Origin: Planctomycetota bacterium
GTDB lineage: Bacteria > Planctomycetota > PUPC01 > DSUN01
DNA length: 23,394 nucleotides
Direction of reading: 5' to 3'
Assembly: GCA_016872875.1 (NCBI GenBank)
Contig: VGYW01000089.1
Location: 1 to 23,394 of the forward strand
A model generated the notes under the pieces. That model ran no database searches and was not told where the DNA came from. It was given only the letters and a program-made list of their open reading frames with translations. Of this stretch, positions 7,724 to 15,728 are shown in pieces. Position numbers and translations under genes: made by a program. Each line of letters opens with the position of its first letter. The first letter of the stretch is position 1.

Positions 7724-7749
7724 CCGCTACCATGAGGGTTCCTCTGAAC

Positions 7750-7778
7750 TGGACAAACGCAGCCCCGTCGTGTATGAT
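7750..7778 (+). promoter_or_regulatory. Candidate promoter for the DUF4258-like/DUF2283 pair
   Basis: TGGACA (7750-7755) and TATGAT (7773-7778) are separated by 17 bases. The predicted transcript start falls at about 7785, the ATG of the next gene, which has no visible ribosome-binding site. This arrangement fits a leaderless transcript. Confidence 0.4.
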
Positions 7779-7784
7779 GCGTTC

Positions 7785-8021
7785 ATGAAGAGCACAGGGT
7801 ACTTCCGCCATACCCACGAGCGCCCCGACCGCCGTTGGATCAAGCTCGAGTGGATTGAGCGGGTCGTCGCCAATCCGGTGCGGGAGGTGACTCAAGCCGA
7901 TGGGCGCATCAGGAAGTGGGGCCGGGTTCCGGAGGCAGGCGGCAAGTACCTGCGCGTTGTCCTGCTCAAAGACGGCGAGACAGTCCACAACGCCTTCTTC
8001 GACCGAGATTTCAGGAGGTGA
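7785..8021 (+). CDS. Small DUF4258-like protein, possible toxin of a two-gene module
   Basis: A 78-residue basic protein. After an aromatic/His start (GYFRHTHERPDRRWIKLEWIERVVANP) come a GRIRKWGRVP segment and a terminal beta-rich stretch (YLRVVLLKDGETVHNAFFDRDF). This resembles DUF4258-type small proteins, in which a helix with HxxxR and 'v..np' is followed by strands. Such proteins are often encoded next to DUF2283 genes and share a compact, RNase-toxin-like layout. The DUF2283 gene begins 3 bases after its stop, and its own last codons (AGG AGG TGA) double as the next gene's ribosome-binding site, so the two are translationally coupled. The ATG at 7785 has no Shine-Dalgarno. A toxin role is inference. 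Confidence 0.55.
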   Translation: MKSTGYFRHTHERPDRRWIKLEWIERVVANPVREVTQADGRIRKWGRVPEAGGKYLRVVLLKDGETVHNAFFDRDFRR

Positions 8022-8024
8022 GCA

Positions 8025-8225
8025 ATGAAGGTGAAGTACTTCCCGGACACGGATACACTGCTGGTCAACTTCAGTGAGAGGCCCATCGTGGAGACCCGTG
8101 ATCTGAACGAAGACGTGCTGGTCGAGCTCGATGAGGAGGGCCGCGTGGTGAGCATGACCATCGAACACGCGAAGCAACAGACCGATGTCGGTGAGTTCTC
8201 CTATCAACTGGCTGCCGTTTCCTGA
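8025..8225 (+). CDS. DUF2283 domain protein
   Basis: A 66-residue protein with the DUF2283 pattern: MKVKYFPDTDTLLVNF (family: y..d.DaLyi.f), then a VETRDLNEDVLVELDEEGRVVSMTIEHA core (family: v.lD.de.GrvvgiEil.A). Starts at ATG 8025 with GGAGG (8015-8019) overlapping the end of the preceding gene. DUF2283 proteins are small cytoplasmic proteins of unknown biochemistry that often sit downstream of a DUF4258-like gene; an antitoxin role is suspected but unproven. Its C-terminal 26 residues are nearly duplicated in the remnant at 6642-6716, so two such modules once existed nearby. Confidence 0.8.
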   Translation: MKVKYFPDTDTLLVNFSERPIVETRDLNEDVLVELDEEGRVVSMTIEHAKQQTDVGEFSYQLAAVS

Positions 8226-8233
8226 AAGCCCTA

Positions 8234-10021
8234 TTACTTCGACTCCGTCCGAGGCCGGTACAGCTCTGGCCGGCGCTGCTTGAGGAGCACGGCGCGGAGG
8301 TCGCCTTTGGGCTGGGGGTGGTTGCGGCCGGAATACATTTGGCCGAAGGCCTCGGGCTTGATGCCGCGAAGGACGGGGTCGGGATAGGGGCCGGCCTTGC
8401 GGACGGCCTCGGGCCATTCGAGATACTTGGGGCGGTTGTCGAGCTGAAGGGTGACGATGAGGGGCTCGTTGCCGGTGGCGTACTGTGAGGCGGCGAGGAC
8501 GAAGCCCCAGGGGTCGGCGATGTAGGTGCGGTGGTCGGTCTGGGCCGTGCCGCCGGCGGCGCGCAGCAGGAAGTAGCCGTCGTCCACGCAGCGGCTCAGG
8601 TCGCGGATGCGCGTGTGGTCGGTGAACGGGCCGGCGTCCTGGGTCGGCAGCAGCATCAAGTCGGCCTGGTGGAGGGCGGCAACGCGGTCGAGCTCGGGGG
8701 AATAGACGTCGGCGCAGATTTTCACACAGATGCGCCCGAAATCGAGGTCGAAGAGGCCCACCTTGTCACCCGCCTGGTAGTACTTGGACTTCTTGTCGGT
8801 GGTCTGATTGATCTTCGTGTAGCGGCCAAGCTCCTTCCCCTCGCGGTCGAAGAGGATGGCCTCGTTGAAGCCGCGTTCGAGCTCGCCCGCGATGCCGACG
8901 TACATCTTGTGCCGCTTCGCCGCCTCCGCGATGCGGGCCAGGTAGCCGCGGTTCCGCTCCTTGAGCTTCTCGACCTCGGCGTCGTTGTTGTACCAGACGT
9001 ATTCCCAGAGGCACACGAGGTCGCAGCCGGCCTTGCCGCAGGCGTCGAGCTTCGTGATGAGGCGGTTGATGTCGCCATCGCACTCGATTGCCGCCGCCCT
9101 GATGACGCGCTTCATCCCCTCCTTGCGCGGCAGTGGCGGCGGGAGTTCGGCGGCGGTGATGGCGGCGTACTTGCCCGCCGTCTCGTAGCCGCCGTTGTGG
9201 GGCGAGCCGCCGAGCCGCGAGGCGGGAATCGTGGCGATGGCCACGCCGCCCGCGTGGCCGCTGTCGGCCAGCGTGTGCCCGTCGGGGTCGAACACCTGCG
9301 CGCGGCCCAGCGGCCACGTGCCCGTCCACGAGAACGCATTCTTGTAGCCGCCGTAGCCCTCCTTCCCCGCATAGCGCGCCACGACGATGTGGAGTCCGTT
9401 GTGAACGGCTCGCCCCTGGAGCGTCAGGGTCTCCAGGTGCTCATCCCGGATGGGGAACGGGGAGGTTGACCAGACGACGAGGCTCGCCCCCCGCCGCCGC
9501 AGCACCGCGTCAATCTCCGGGAAGTAATGGTCGGTGCCGGCCTTCAGCCCGATGGCCCCGATGCCTGGCCCGAGCGAAGTCGAGGGCTCGGTTGCGAAGA
9601 CCGGCAGGTCGTCGCCCAGGGCGAAGCCCTCCTCGTAGGGCAGCCTGTGGCTCTTGCGGTACTTGCCCACCAGCTTCCCAGCGCGGTCGCAGAGGAACGA
9701 GGTCACAAAGGTCTTCTCCCCATCGCGTTCCCGCAGGTTGGCGACGACGAGCATCTTGTGCTCCGCCGCCTTCTTCGCAATCGCGTCGGCGGCCGGGCCG
9801 GGGATTGGCTCGGCGGGCTGATACACGCACTCTTCGGGCAGCGCGGCGAGGTCGGCCCCCGCCGCCCCCGCCTCGTCGAGCGCCTTCAGCGCGTTCTCAA
9901 GCGTCCAATGCCCCGCGTCCCACACGAGCGAGATGGCGGCCACCTTCACGTTCCGCGTCGGCGCCGCGGCCTCCACCCCCGAGGCCAGCACCACGCACGC
10001 GATGAGCCGAAGCGATTGCAT
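8234..10021 (-). CDS. Exported tandem carbon-nitrogen hydrolase (nitrilase superfamily)
   Basis: A 595-residue protein with a signal peptide (MQSLRLIACVVLASGVEAAA) and two nitrilase-fold domains, about 25-280 and 300-540. These enzymes cleave C-N bonds with a Glu-Lys-Cys triad. The second domain has all three: Glu340 (CLWEY), Lys403 (RYTKIN) and Cys436 (KICADVYSPE). The first keeps Glu (LPEEC) and Lys (GKYRKSHRLPYEEG), but its Cys position is Gly162 (IGLKAGTDHYFPE), so it is probably inactive. ATG 10021 is chosen because AGGAG lies 7 bases upstream of it and too close to the ATG at 10027. A short palindromic stretch (9570-9591, peptide STSLGPG) lies just before the dead site. Divergent from the glycosidase at 10216; stand-alone operon likely. 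The amide or nitrile substrate is unknown. Confidence 0.88.
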   Translation of the reverse strand: MQSLRLIACVVLASGVEAAAPTRNVKVAAISLVWDAGHWTLENALKALDEAGAAGADLAALPEECVYQPAEPIPGPAADAIAKKAAEHKMLVVANLRERDGEKTFVTSFLCDRAGKLVGKYRKSHRLPYEEGFALGDDLPVFATEPSTSLGPGIGAIGLKAGTDHYFPEIDAVLRRRGASLVVWSTSPFPIRDEHLETLTLQGRAVHNGLHIVVARYAGKEGYGGYKNAFSWTGTWPLGRAQVFDPDGHTLADSGHAGGVAIATIPASRLGGSPHNGGYETAGKYAAITAAELPPPLPRKEGMKRVIRAAAIECDGDINRLITKLDACGKAGCDLVCLWEYVWYNNDAEVEKLKERNRGYLARIAEAAKRHKMYVGIAGELERGFNEAILFDREGKELGRYTKINQTTDKKSKYYQAGDKVGLFDLDFGRICVKICADVYSPELDRVAALHQADLMLLPTQDAGPFTDHTRIRDLSRCVDDGYFLLRAAGGTAQTDHRTYIADPWGFVLAASQYATGNEPLIVTLQLDNRPKYLEWPEAVRKAGPYPDPVLRGIKPEAFGQMYSGRNHPQPKGDLRAVLLKQRRPELYRPRTESK

Positions 10022-10101
10022 GACCATACTCCTCTCGACTACCCCTCGCACAAGTCTACCCCACCCCCGTGGCGCCGGTCAAGGGCCTGGTGCCATGCGA
10101 C

Positions 10102-10145
10102 AGCCTGTTGAACAGCGGCGTCAAGCCGCCGCACTCCAACAGGCT
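10102..10145. repeat. Nested hairpin in the divergent intergenic region
   Basis: AGCCTGTTG (10102-10110) pairs with CAACAGGCT (10137-10145), with an inner stem GCGGC (10115-10119) / GCCGC (10125-10129). It lies between the divergent nitrilase and glycosidase genes, a 194-base gap in which no convincing promoter boxes were picked out. Confidence 0.7.
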
Positions 10146-10215
10146 CACGCATTCTGTCCGGGTGGCGCTTGACTTGGGCGGGCCGCTGGCGTAGGCTCTG
10201 TGGTGGAGGCGAAAG

Positions 10216-13200
10216 ATGAAAGCGGTGCGGTGCTGGCTTCTGGCTGCATGTTGGTCCGCTGCTGCGATGGCGGCGGAGGCCGAGCAGCGCGCCGCGGCCG
10301 ATGCCTTCCTCAAGCCCCTCGGCCCCCTCCCCGCCGAAAAGTATGCCATCGCCCTTCTCAAGGACGACTCGCTCCCCAACCATGACCCCAAGCTAGCCGA
10401 CGAGTTCGCCGAATTGCTCCGCAAGGGCGGACACGAAGTCACGCTCATCAACGCCGACCAGCTCTGCAACCCCTACCTCATCACCACCGCCCGCTTCGAC
10501 ATGCTCTTCCTCCCCGCCTGCCACACCCTGCCCGGCGAGGCGGGGCCGATCATCAAGGCATACTGCGACAAGGGGGGCGACCTCGCCGCACTCGGCACCC
10601 CCGCATTCCGCAACACGCTGGCGAAGGCGGGCGGCAAGTGGCTCTCGAAGGACGACTGGCGCAAGCTCCTGGCCGCCCAGCCCACCGCCCACATGCTCTT
10701 CGACTTCGATGCCGAGGACCTGACCAGGTGGCAGCGCCACACCAACGCCCCGAGCTCCCCCATCACCCGCGAGCTTGTGCCAGGCAAAGAGGGCAAGGCA
10801 CTCCGAGTCGTCATCCCTAACATGACGGGCTGGGACGGCTTCGCCTCGCCGAGGGCAGACCGCAACCGGGACGGTCGCGGCTACTTCCCCGCCGGCCACG
10901 CCCTCACCTGCCTCTGGGCGAAGGGCATTGGGGAAACTGACAAGCTGATGCTCGAATGGCGCGAGCGCGACGGCTCCCGCTGGATCGCCGTCTTCCGCGT
11001 CGGGCCAGAATGGCAGCGAATCGTCCTGGCCCCCAGCGACTTCAGGTTCTGGCAATCGGTGCCGACCCGTGGCGGCCCGGGCGACGGCTTCAAGCCCGAG
11101 AACGCCGAGCAACTCGTCCTCGGCGTCGCCCACACCCACACCGGCCCCCGCCCCGGCCGCTACGAATTCCTCATTGACGACATCGGCACCACCCCCGCTC
11201 CCGCCGGCCTGACTACCCCCCAATTCCTCCCTCCCCCCATCCTCGAAAACTTCAGCCCGAGCTACAAGTTCCACGCAATCGACCACGTTGGCAAGCTCTT
11301 CCGGGAGTTCGCCTGGGGCGTGCCGGCAAGCGAACTTCCTGTGCCCCCAGGGGCCTTTGCCCATCATCCGCGTCCCACCGGGGCCGGCTATGGCAAAGGC
11401 CGCACGTGGCGATGGGTTCCTCTTCTCAACGTGATCCGAGGCGACGGCAACTGGTTTGGGACGTTCGCATCGCTCTACGTGGACTGCTCTACGGGCAGTG
11501 TGCGGCTGGCGGTTGGCTCGGAGGACGGATTCTGGTATCGGCGAAGCCTGGCCCTGAGCTCTGTGCAGGGGTGGGTGCGCCGCATGGCGCTCGGCGCCTT
11601 CCTCGAAGAGGCAGGCACCGATCGCTACACTTTCGACTTGGGGGAGGGAATCCAGCTCCGGTCTTGCGTGGTAAACCTCTCTCGGCGGGAACGCAGGGGG
11701 ATGTCAATCGAGTGGCTGCTGGTCCCCAGGGAGCGCGCCTTTGGACCGCACCGGACGCTCGAAAGCCCCCTCTTCGGAGTCATCGCGAATGGGAGCGAGG
11801 CCGTCGAGCACCCGTTGCCTCCTGTCACCACCCCTGGACGATGGCTCCTGCATGCCGTCCTTCATGAGAAGGGCCAAGAACAACCCGTAGACGCGACGCG
11901 TCAGGACCTGGTCGTCGTTGACCGCCGCGCGGAGCGACCGCGCCGGTTCGTCACCGCCCTAGATGGGGATTTCTGGCTGGATGGGAAGAAGTGGTATCCG
12001 CATGGGGTGAACTATATGCCCTCGACGGGGATCGGGGTCGAGGATAATGAGTATTTCGAGTACTGGCTCGATGCGAAGCCGTACGACCCGGAGTTCGTGC
12101 AGCGCGACCTGGAACGGATCAAGGCTATCGGCTTCAACAGCGTCTCGATCTTCATCTACCATCGGTCGCTGCCGGCGAACAATCTGCTCGATTTCCTGCG
12201 GCGGTGCGACGAGCTGGGGCTGAAGGTGAATCTCTCCCTCCGCCCAGGCACGCCGATGGACTACAAGTGGGAACAGTGGAAGGAGATCATCGAGAAGAAC
12301 CGCCTGTGGGAGCAGGATGTCATCTGGGCCTACGACATCGCGTGGGAGCCGTTCTTCGGCTCCGAGGCGGAGAGGAAGCGATACGACCCTCTCTGGCGCG
12401 AGTGGCTGACGAAGAAGCACGGCTCGCTCGATGGGGCGAAGAAGGCGTGGGGAATGAAGACGCGGGATGGCGACATCCCGCCCACAAAGAAAGCCGAAGA
12501 AGAGATTGCCGGGCCGACGGGGTGGCAGTTGACGAATGATGGCGAGCATCGCAAGTTCGTGGCCGACTATCGCCGCTTCGCGGATGAGTTGGTTCACGAG
12601 CGCTATCTGGACGCCTACAAGAAGATCAAGGCGATTGACCCCAACCACCTCATCAGCTTCAGGATGACGGTGACGGGCGACCCGACGTTCAACGACCCGA
12701 GCCGCATGCCCTACGACTTCCCCGGCGTGGCGAAGGCGATGGACTTCCTGGCCCCCGAGGGCTACGGGCGGATCGGCGACTGGGAGAAGGTGAAGGCGGG
12801 CCTCTTCACCGTGGCCTACGCGCGGGCCTGCGCGCCCGACAAGCCGGTCTTTTGGGCCGAGGCCGGCGTCTCGGCCTGGGACGAGGAGGCGATGGCCGCG
12901 ACGCCCGAGAAGCTGGACTTCCAGGCCCGCTTCTACCGCGATTTTTGTCGCATGATGCTCGCGTCGCACTCGAACGGCGTGGCCTGGTGGTGGTATCCCG
13001 GCGGCTACCGCGTGAACGAGCGGAGCGACTACGGCATCATCAACCCCGATGGCACCGACAGGCCCGTGACCAAGGTCATCCGCGAGTTTGGCCCCAAGCT
13101 CGCCGCCGAGCGCGTCATCCCCAAGCCCGACGTGTGGATCGAGATTGACCGCGACGCCGATGCGCGCGGCTTGTTCGGGGCCTACGAGAAAGTGAAAGGC

Positions 13201-13266
13201 GAGTTCTGGAAGGCGGTTGAGGCGGGGAAGGTGGTGGGGCTGAGAGCCGTGACGCGTGACCCGTGA
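10216..13266 (+). CDS. Secreted multidomain glycoside hydrolase (clan GH-A TIM barrel)
   Basis: A 1016-residue protein with a signal peptide ending near AAAMA/AEAEQ (about residue 19). Domains: a ThuA/GATase-like Rossmann part (about 40-140, DMLFLPACHTLPGEAG), a galactose-binding-like sandwich (about 165-330, AEDLTRWQRH to YEFLIDDIG), a beta-rich middle (about 380-560), then a TIM barrel from about 578 (DGDFWLDGKKWYPHGVNYMP). Likely catalytic acids are Glu711 (AYDIAWEPFFG, acid/base) and Glu882 (KPVFWAEAG, nucleophile), as in GH5/GH42-type enzymes. The exact family is not resolved. ATG 10216 has GGAGG (10205-10209) 6 bases upstream. The last codons and stop (13264-13266) are made of TGACGCG heptads. 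Inferred role: degradation of an extracellular or periplasmic polysaccharide, parallel to the GH2-like gene at the left edge. Confidence 0.82.
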   Translation: MKAVRCWLLAACWSAAAMAAEAEQRAAADAFLKPLGPLPAEKYAIALLKDDSLPNHDPKLADEFAELLRKGGHEVTLINADQLCNPYLITTARFDMLFLPACHTLPGEAGPIIKAYCDKGGDLAALGTPAFRNTLAKAGGKWLSKDDWRKLLAAQPTAHMLFDFDAEDLTRWQRHTNAPSSPITRELVPGKEGKALRVVIPNMTGWDGFASPRADRNRDGRGYFPAGHALTCLWAKGIGETDKLMLEWRERDGSRWIAVFRVGPEWQRIVLAPSDFRFWQSVPTRGGPGDGFKPENAEQLVLGVAHTHTGPRPGRYEFLIDDIGTTPAPAGLTTPQFLPPPILENFSPSYKFHAIDHVGKLFREFAWGVPASELPVPPGAFAHHPRPTGAGYGKGRTWRWVPLLNVIRGDGNWFGTFASLYVDCSTGSVRLAVGSEDGFWYRRSLALSSVQGWVRRMALGAFLEEAGTDRYTFDLGEGIQLRSCVVNLSRRERRGMSIEWLLVPRERAFGPHRTLESPLFGVIANGSEAVEHPLPPVTTPGRWLLHAVLHEKGQEQPVDATRQDLVVVDRRAERPRRFVTALDGDFWLDGKKWYPHGVNYMPSTGIGVEDNEYFEYWLDAKPYDPEFVQRDLERIKAIGFNSVSIFIYHRSLPANNLLDFLRRCDELGLKVNLSLRPGTPMDYKWEQWKEIIEKNRLWEQDVIWAYDIAWEPFFGSEAERKRYDPLWREWLTKKHGSLDGAKKAWGMKTRDGDIPPTKKAEEEIAGPTGWQLTNDGEHRKFVADYRRFADELVHERYLDAYKKIKAIDPNHLISFRMTVTGDPTFNDPSRMPYDFPGVAKAMDFLAPEGYGRIGDWEKVKAGLFTVAYARACAPDKPVFWAEAGVSAWDEEAMAATPEKLDFQARFYRDFCRMMLASHSNGVAWWWYPGGYRVNERSDYGIINPDGTDRPVTKVIREFGPKLAAERVIPKPDVWIEIDRDADARGLFGAYEKVKGEFWKAVEAGKVVGLRAVTRDP

Positions 13267-13315
13267 CGCGTGAGAAGAAAGCCGCGAGCTTCGAGCCACG
13301 AGCCGCGAGCCGGGA
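13249..13315. repeat. Two abutting heptad arrays (GTGACGC and GCCGCGA types)
   Basis: 13249-13273 holds GTGACGC-type heptads (one arm only, no inverted partner) and includes the stop codon of the glycosidase. 13281-13315 holds five heptads of a different sequence: GCCGCGA, GCTTCGA, GCCACGA, GCCGCGA, GCCGGGA. The array ends 3 bases before the ATG of the HDAC gene. Confidence 0.85.
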
Positions 13316-13318
13316 ACA

Positions 13319-14341
13319 ATGACGAAGGGAACACCGGTGAAGGGAACCACGGGCATCGTCTATCATCCAGACTATCTCAGGCACACGGTGCCGTCGTGGC
13401 ACCCGGAGCGTCCGGAGCGCTTGAGCGCCATCGTGGAGCACCTGAAGGCGGTCGGGCTGTGGGACCAGGTGTCACATATCCCTGCGCGGCCCGCGACGGT
13501 GGAAGAGGTGGCGCTGGTGCACAGGACGGCCTACATTGCCGAGGTGGCCGAGGCGTGCGAGCAGGGCGGCGCGATGCTCGACGAGGGCGATACGCCCGTC
13601 TGCCGAGATTCGTATGACGTGGCGTTGTTGGCGGTGGGGGGTGTGCTGGCGGCCTGCGACGCCGTCTTGGGAATTGCGGATTGCGGATTGCGGATTGCGG
13701 ATTGTGAGTCTGAAATCCGAGATCCGGAATCCGGAATCCGAAATGCCTTCGCCCTGGTGCGGCCGCCGGGGCACCACGCGCGGCCAGGGAACGCGATGGG
13801 CTTCTGCGTGTTCAACAACGTGGCCATCGCCGCTCGCTATCTCCAGAAGCGCCACGGGCTGGAGCGGGTGCTGATCGTGGACTGGGACGTTCACCACGGC
13901 AACGGCACTCAGGAGGCGTTCTACGACGACCCCAGCGTGCTCTACGCGAGCATTCACCGCTACCCATTCTATCCGGGCACGGGCGGCTCGGAGGAGACCG
14001 GGGTGGGGAAGGGGAGGGCGGCGAACGTGAATGTGCCGATGCGGCCCGGCACGAGCGGGCCGGACTGCGTGGCGGCGCTCCGCGAGGCCCTCGTGCCTGC
14101 GGCGGAGCGGTTCAAGCCCGACTTCGTGCTGGTGTCGGCCGGCTTCGACGCGCACCGCGACGATCCGCTCGGCGGCATGGGGCTTGACGACGGAGACTAT
14201 GGCGAGCTTGCCCGCCTGGTGCGCGGCATTGCGGAGAAGCATTGCGGCGGGCGCCTCGTCGTGGCTCTTGAGGGCGGCTACGACCTGGGGGCGTTGGGGA
14301 GGGGTGTGGCGGAGGTCATCAACGTGATGCGTGACGCGTGA
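13319..14341 (+). CDS. Histone deacetylase / acetylpolyamine amidohydrolase family protein
   Basis: A 340-residue zinc-dependent deacetylase of the HDAC/AcuC/APAH superfamily; bacterial members remove acetyl groups from polyamines, lysines or small molecules in the cytoplasm. Seen: [18 protein letters not shown] (active-site His pair), [25 protein letters not shown] with zinc ligands Asp190 and His192, [16 protein letters not shown] (third ligand Asp) and [10 protein letters not shown]. All core residues are present. Oddity: residues about 119-142 ([12 protein letters not shown]...) are encoded by ten heptads (13673-13742) inserted in frame between two conserved helices. ATG 13319 is used; GTG 13337, with AAGGGA 6 bases upstream, is an equally good or better start. 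The stop lies in a TGACGCG array. Substrate is unknown; neighbours do not suggest polyamine metabolism. Confidence 0.93.
   Translation: MTKGTPVKGTTGIVYHPDYLRHTVPSWHPERPERLSAIVEHLKAVGLWDQVSHIPARPATVEEVALVHRTAYIAEVAEACEQGGAMLDEGDTPVCRDSYDVALLAVGGVLAACDAVLGIADCGLRIADCESEIRDPESGIRNAFALVRPPGHHARPGNAMGFCVFNNVAIAARYLQKRHGLERVLIVDWDVHHGNGTQEAFYDDPSVLYASIHRYPFYPGTGGSEETGVGKGRAANVNVPMRPGTSGPDCVAALREALVPAAERFKPDFVLVSAGFDAHRDDPLGGMGLDDGDYGELARLVRGIAEKHCGGRLVVALEGGYDLGALGRGVAEVINVMRDA
13673..13742. repeat. Ten-heptad array inside the HDAC gene
   Basis: Seventy bases have an unbroken 7-nt period: four ATTGCGG, then ATTGTGA, GTCTGAA, ATCCGAG, two ATCCGGA, and ATCCGAA. The first half is rich in ATTGCGG and the second in ATCCGGA, giving partial dyad symmetry (ATTCCGGAT against the reverse). 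The reading frame stays open through it. Confidence 0.9.
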
Positions 14342-14348
14342 CGCGTGA
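14324..14348. repeat. TGACGCG heptad array, single arm
   Basis: GTGATGC, GTGACGC, GTGACGC, GTGACAA run without an inverted partner. It overlaps the end of the HDAC gene, including its stop codon (14339-14341), and ends 7 bases before the AGGAG of the next gene. Confidence 0.85.
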
Positions 14349-14366
14349 CAAGACAGGAGAAGATGG

Positions 14367-15728
14367 ATGGGCAGGTGGCAGGCAATCACACTCTTGGCAG
14401 GTCTCGCGGGGGTGGGCATGGCGGCACAGACCTTCCACGTTGATGCTACGCGGGGGCGGGACGAGGGGGATGGGCTAAGCCCGGAGACCGCATGGCAGAC
14501 GTTGGGGAAGGTGAATGCGGCGCCGCTGCGGGCGGGCGACAGGGTGCTCTTCCGCCGCGGCGAGGCCTGGCGCGGCCAGCTCGTGCCACGAAGCGGCGAC
14601 GCCACGGGGCCTGTGACCTACGCCGCCTGCGGCGAGGGGCCGAAGCCGCTCATCCTCGGCTCCGTTGCGATGAACGCCCCGGGCGATTGGCGCGATCTGG
14701 GCGGCGGGCTCTGGGCCACGGGCGAGGTCCGGCCCGACGTTGGCAACATCATCTTCGATCACGGCAAGGCCACGGGCGTGAAGAAGTGGGGCGAGAGGGA
14801 CCTGAAGGAGGACGGCGATTTCTTCTACGACCCGGCGGCCCGGCAGGTGAAGCTGCGGGCGGGCGCAAACCCCGCGACGCTTCACAAGAGCGTCGAGCTC
14901 GCGCTCACGCGGCACATCATAGACCAGGGCGGCAAGGGCTACGTCACCTACGAGGGCCTCGCGCTCCGCTACGGCGCGGCCCACGGCATCGGCGGCGGGA
15001 GCACGCGGAGCATCACGGTGCGCGATTGCGACCTCTCGTACATCGGCGGCGGGCACCAGTTCACCACGCCCAAGGGGCGGCCGGTCCGCTACGGCAACGG
15101 CATCGAGTTCTGGGCCTCGGCCCGCGACAGCCTTGTGGAGGGCTGCCGACTGTGGGAAATCTACGACGCCGCGCTCACCAACCAGGGCAGCGGGACAAAC
15201 GTCCAGGAGAACATCACCTACCGCAACAACGTCATCTGGAACTGCGAATACTCGTTCGAGTATTGGAACCGCGAGGAATCGAGCCGTACGCGGAGCATCC
15301 TCTTCGAGCACAACACGTGCGTGGACGCTGGGGGCGGCTGGGGCCACCGCCAGCGTCCCGACCCCAACGGGCGGCACCTGATGTTCTACCACAACAGCGC
15401 GGCGACCGAGAACTTCGTCGTCCGCTGCAACATCTTCGCCAACGCCACGGAGAGCTGCCTGTGGCTGCACGGGCGCGACTGGTCGGCGGCGCTGACGATG
15501 GAGCGCAACTGCTGGTTCCAACTGAAGGACGCACTCATCCTCTGGGGAAAGGACAGCTTCACGCCGGAGCAGTTCGCCGCATATCAGCAGAAGACTGGGA
15601 AGGACGCGGGGTCAATCGTGGCGGACCCGAAGTTCCTCAAGCCCGAGGAGCGCGACTATCGGCTTGCGCCCGACAGCCCGGCGCGGGCGCTGCGCGACGA
15701 GCGCGGCCCGGCCGGAGCCCTCCCCTAA
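14367..15728 (+). CDS. Secreted right-handed parallel beta-helix protein
   Basis: A 453-residue protein. A signal peptide (MGRWQAITLLAGLAGVGMAA) is followed by the opening typical of beta-helix polysaccharide-active proteins (TFHVDATRGRDEGDGLSPETAWQTL... LRAGDRVLFRRGEAW). The body has repeating turns rich in Asn, Ile and aromatic residues (ITVRDCDLSYIGGGHQF, SLVEGCRLWEIYDAAL, ITYRNNVIWNCEYSFEYWN, ILFEHNTCVDAGGGW, FVVRCNIFANATESCLWL), as in the pectate-lyase-fold superfamily. No family-specific catalytic set was assigned, so it may be a lyase, a hydrolase or a binding protein. ATG 14367 has AGGAG (14355-14359) 7 bases upstream. The stop TAA (15726-15728) touches the repeat lying between this gene and the convergent gene. 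Probably acts on exported polysaccharide with the glycosidases. Confidence 0.8.
   Translation: MGRWQAITLLAGLAGVGMAAQTFHVDATRGRDEGDGLSPETAWQTLGKVNAAPLRAGDRVLFRRGEAWRGQLVPRSGDATGPVTYAACGEGPKPLILGSVAMNAPGDWRDLGGGLWATGEVRPDVGNIIFDHGKATGVKKWGERDLKEDGDFFYDPAARQVKLRAGANPATLHKSVELALTRHIIDQGGKGYVTYEGLALRYGAAHGIGGGSTRSITVRDCDLSYIGGGHQFTTPKGRPVRYGNGIEFWASARDSLVEGCRLWEIYDAALTNQGSGTNVQENITYRNNVIWNCEYSFEYWNREESSRTRSILFEHNTCVDAGGGWGHRQRPDPNGRHLMFYHNSAATENFVVRCNIFANATESCLWLHGRDWSAALTMERNCWFQLKDALILWGKDSFTPEQFAAYQQKTGKDAGSIVADPKFLKPEERDYRLAPDSPARALRDERGPAGALP

Noticed and set aside
8970..9080. Frameshift between the two nitrilase domains
   Set aside because: The frame is continuous and motifs of the second domain follow in register; it is a genuine fusion.
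13281..13742. Heptad arrays considered as CRISPR
   Set aside because: Units are 7 bases with no spacers, and no cas genes are present.
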